Shown piece by piece: positions 63,481 through 64,000 of a stretch of 64,000 nt of DNA. Source of the DNA: Pelodera strongyloides (Eukaryota > Nematoda > Chromadorea > Rhabditida > Rhabditidae); contig JAANDG010000268.1 in NCBI GenBank assembly GCA_036852015.1, positions 123,731 to 187,730 on the forward strand, given 5' to 3'. The notes under the pieces are model-generated. The model saw only the letters and a list, made by a program, of their open reading frames with translations, was not told the DNA's origin and did no database searches. A program made the position numbers and the translations under genes. Numbering within the stretch: position 1 is the stretch's first letter; the number at the start of each line of letters is the position of its first letter.

Positions 63481-64000
63481 GTTCAATTGTTACTTCTGTT
63501 ATTTATCAACATGTTCCGTATACGAGAATGGTATATGACAAAAAAGAAAAAGCCACTTTACTTTCTAAGCAATTCCTCTCTGTTTTCACGCACGACAATG
63601 GGATTTTACCCACTGTACCAATACCCAGTACGAGATTTCAACGCTATATTATGGGAACCATTTTACCATTTGATGTAGAAAAAGAACTTAGTAAATTCAA
63701 GTTTTCTGTATCTAATACTTCGGATAAGATTCCACAAATAGTTCTTAAACGTTGTCGCCAACAGCTAGCAAAGCCCTTATCATACATCTTTAATCTTTCC
63801 ATTGAGCAGGGTGTGGTACCGAATATTTGGAAACAAGGGCTCGTTACTCCTATACCAAAAAAGAAAAACCCTATTCTACCTGTTGACTATAGACCAATCA
63901 CTATCTTGCCATCTGCAAGTAAATGTATTGAAAAGTTTATATTGAGGGAACTACAAAAGTGGATTACTAAGCTTAACATCATGCCATCTGAGCAATACGG

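Larger units (their letters stand above)
61903..64000 (+). mobile_element. CR1/Jockey-like LINE, opposite strand (copy L3), cut by window end
   Basis: Mirrors L1: 5' leader, N-terminal module (62123-62548), endonuclease (about 62690-63480), short linker, and the start of reverse transcriptase (YIFNLSIEQGVVPNIWKQGL, then DYRPITILPSASKC) to 64000. A missing T near 62493 shifts the frame after NALR. Further shifts occur at 62920 and 63060-63115. About 270 bp of linker is deleted near 63530. Confidence 0.85.

Overview
The window is eukaryotic, AT-rich, gene-poor and very rich in transposons. I see no bacterial operons, no rRNA genes and no CRISPR array. Several small genes can be assembled from exons whose splice phases agree. 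They have short introns (48 to about 310 bp) and TTTTCAG-type acceptors, and in two cases (39583, 51563) such an acceptor lies 2 to 3 bases before an ATG, as expected for spliced-leader trans-splicing. With the mix of Helitrons, CR1/Jockey-like LINEs, a Ty3-type gag, a BEL/Pao pol fragment and a Penelope relic, this suggests a nematode or similar small invertebrate. The species cannot be named from the sequence.

Layout. 1-7.3 kb: a small spliced gene on the minus strand (1966-2556), TTAA-flanked MITEs and a 105-bp satellite. 7.3-10.4 kb: MITEs with 3-bp target duplications and two Helitrons joined end to end. 10.8-11.3 kb: a complete three-exon gene for an 82-residue protein. 11.7-14.8 kb: segments duplicated again at 27.4-31.4 kb. 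15.7-23.1 kb: GC-rich repeats, unresolved coding exons, three Helitrons, a hairpin array and the 3' end of a gene. 24.4-26.9 kb: a 360-bp satellite. 27.8-28.3 kb: a BEL/Pao pol fragment. 31.8-37.5 kb: Helitrons, the last four exons of a minus-strand gene, and a 2.56-kb foldback element carrying a two-exon gene. 38-42 kb: a small secreted-protein gene (39113-39583), MITEs sharing TTAA sites, and coding fragments. 42.7-44.8 kb: a gag relic with a possible LTR, then a structured RNA motif. 46.1-50.4 kb: a LINE split by a 2.9-kb Mutator-like element. 56.1-56.7 kb: a Penelope-like relic with a second copy of the RNA motif. 57.2-64.0 kb: three copies of one LINE 5' region, two of them head to head.

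Most of the sequence is nested mobile DNA. The duplicated segments give empty-site comparisons that define several insertions exactly. The points most worth a second look are the abutting Helitron pair, the RNA motif shared by the loci at 44.7 and 56.1 kb, the Mutator-like insertion, the foldback element with its internal gene, and the small spliced genes.
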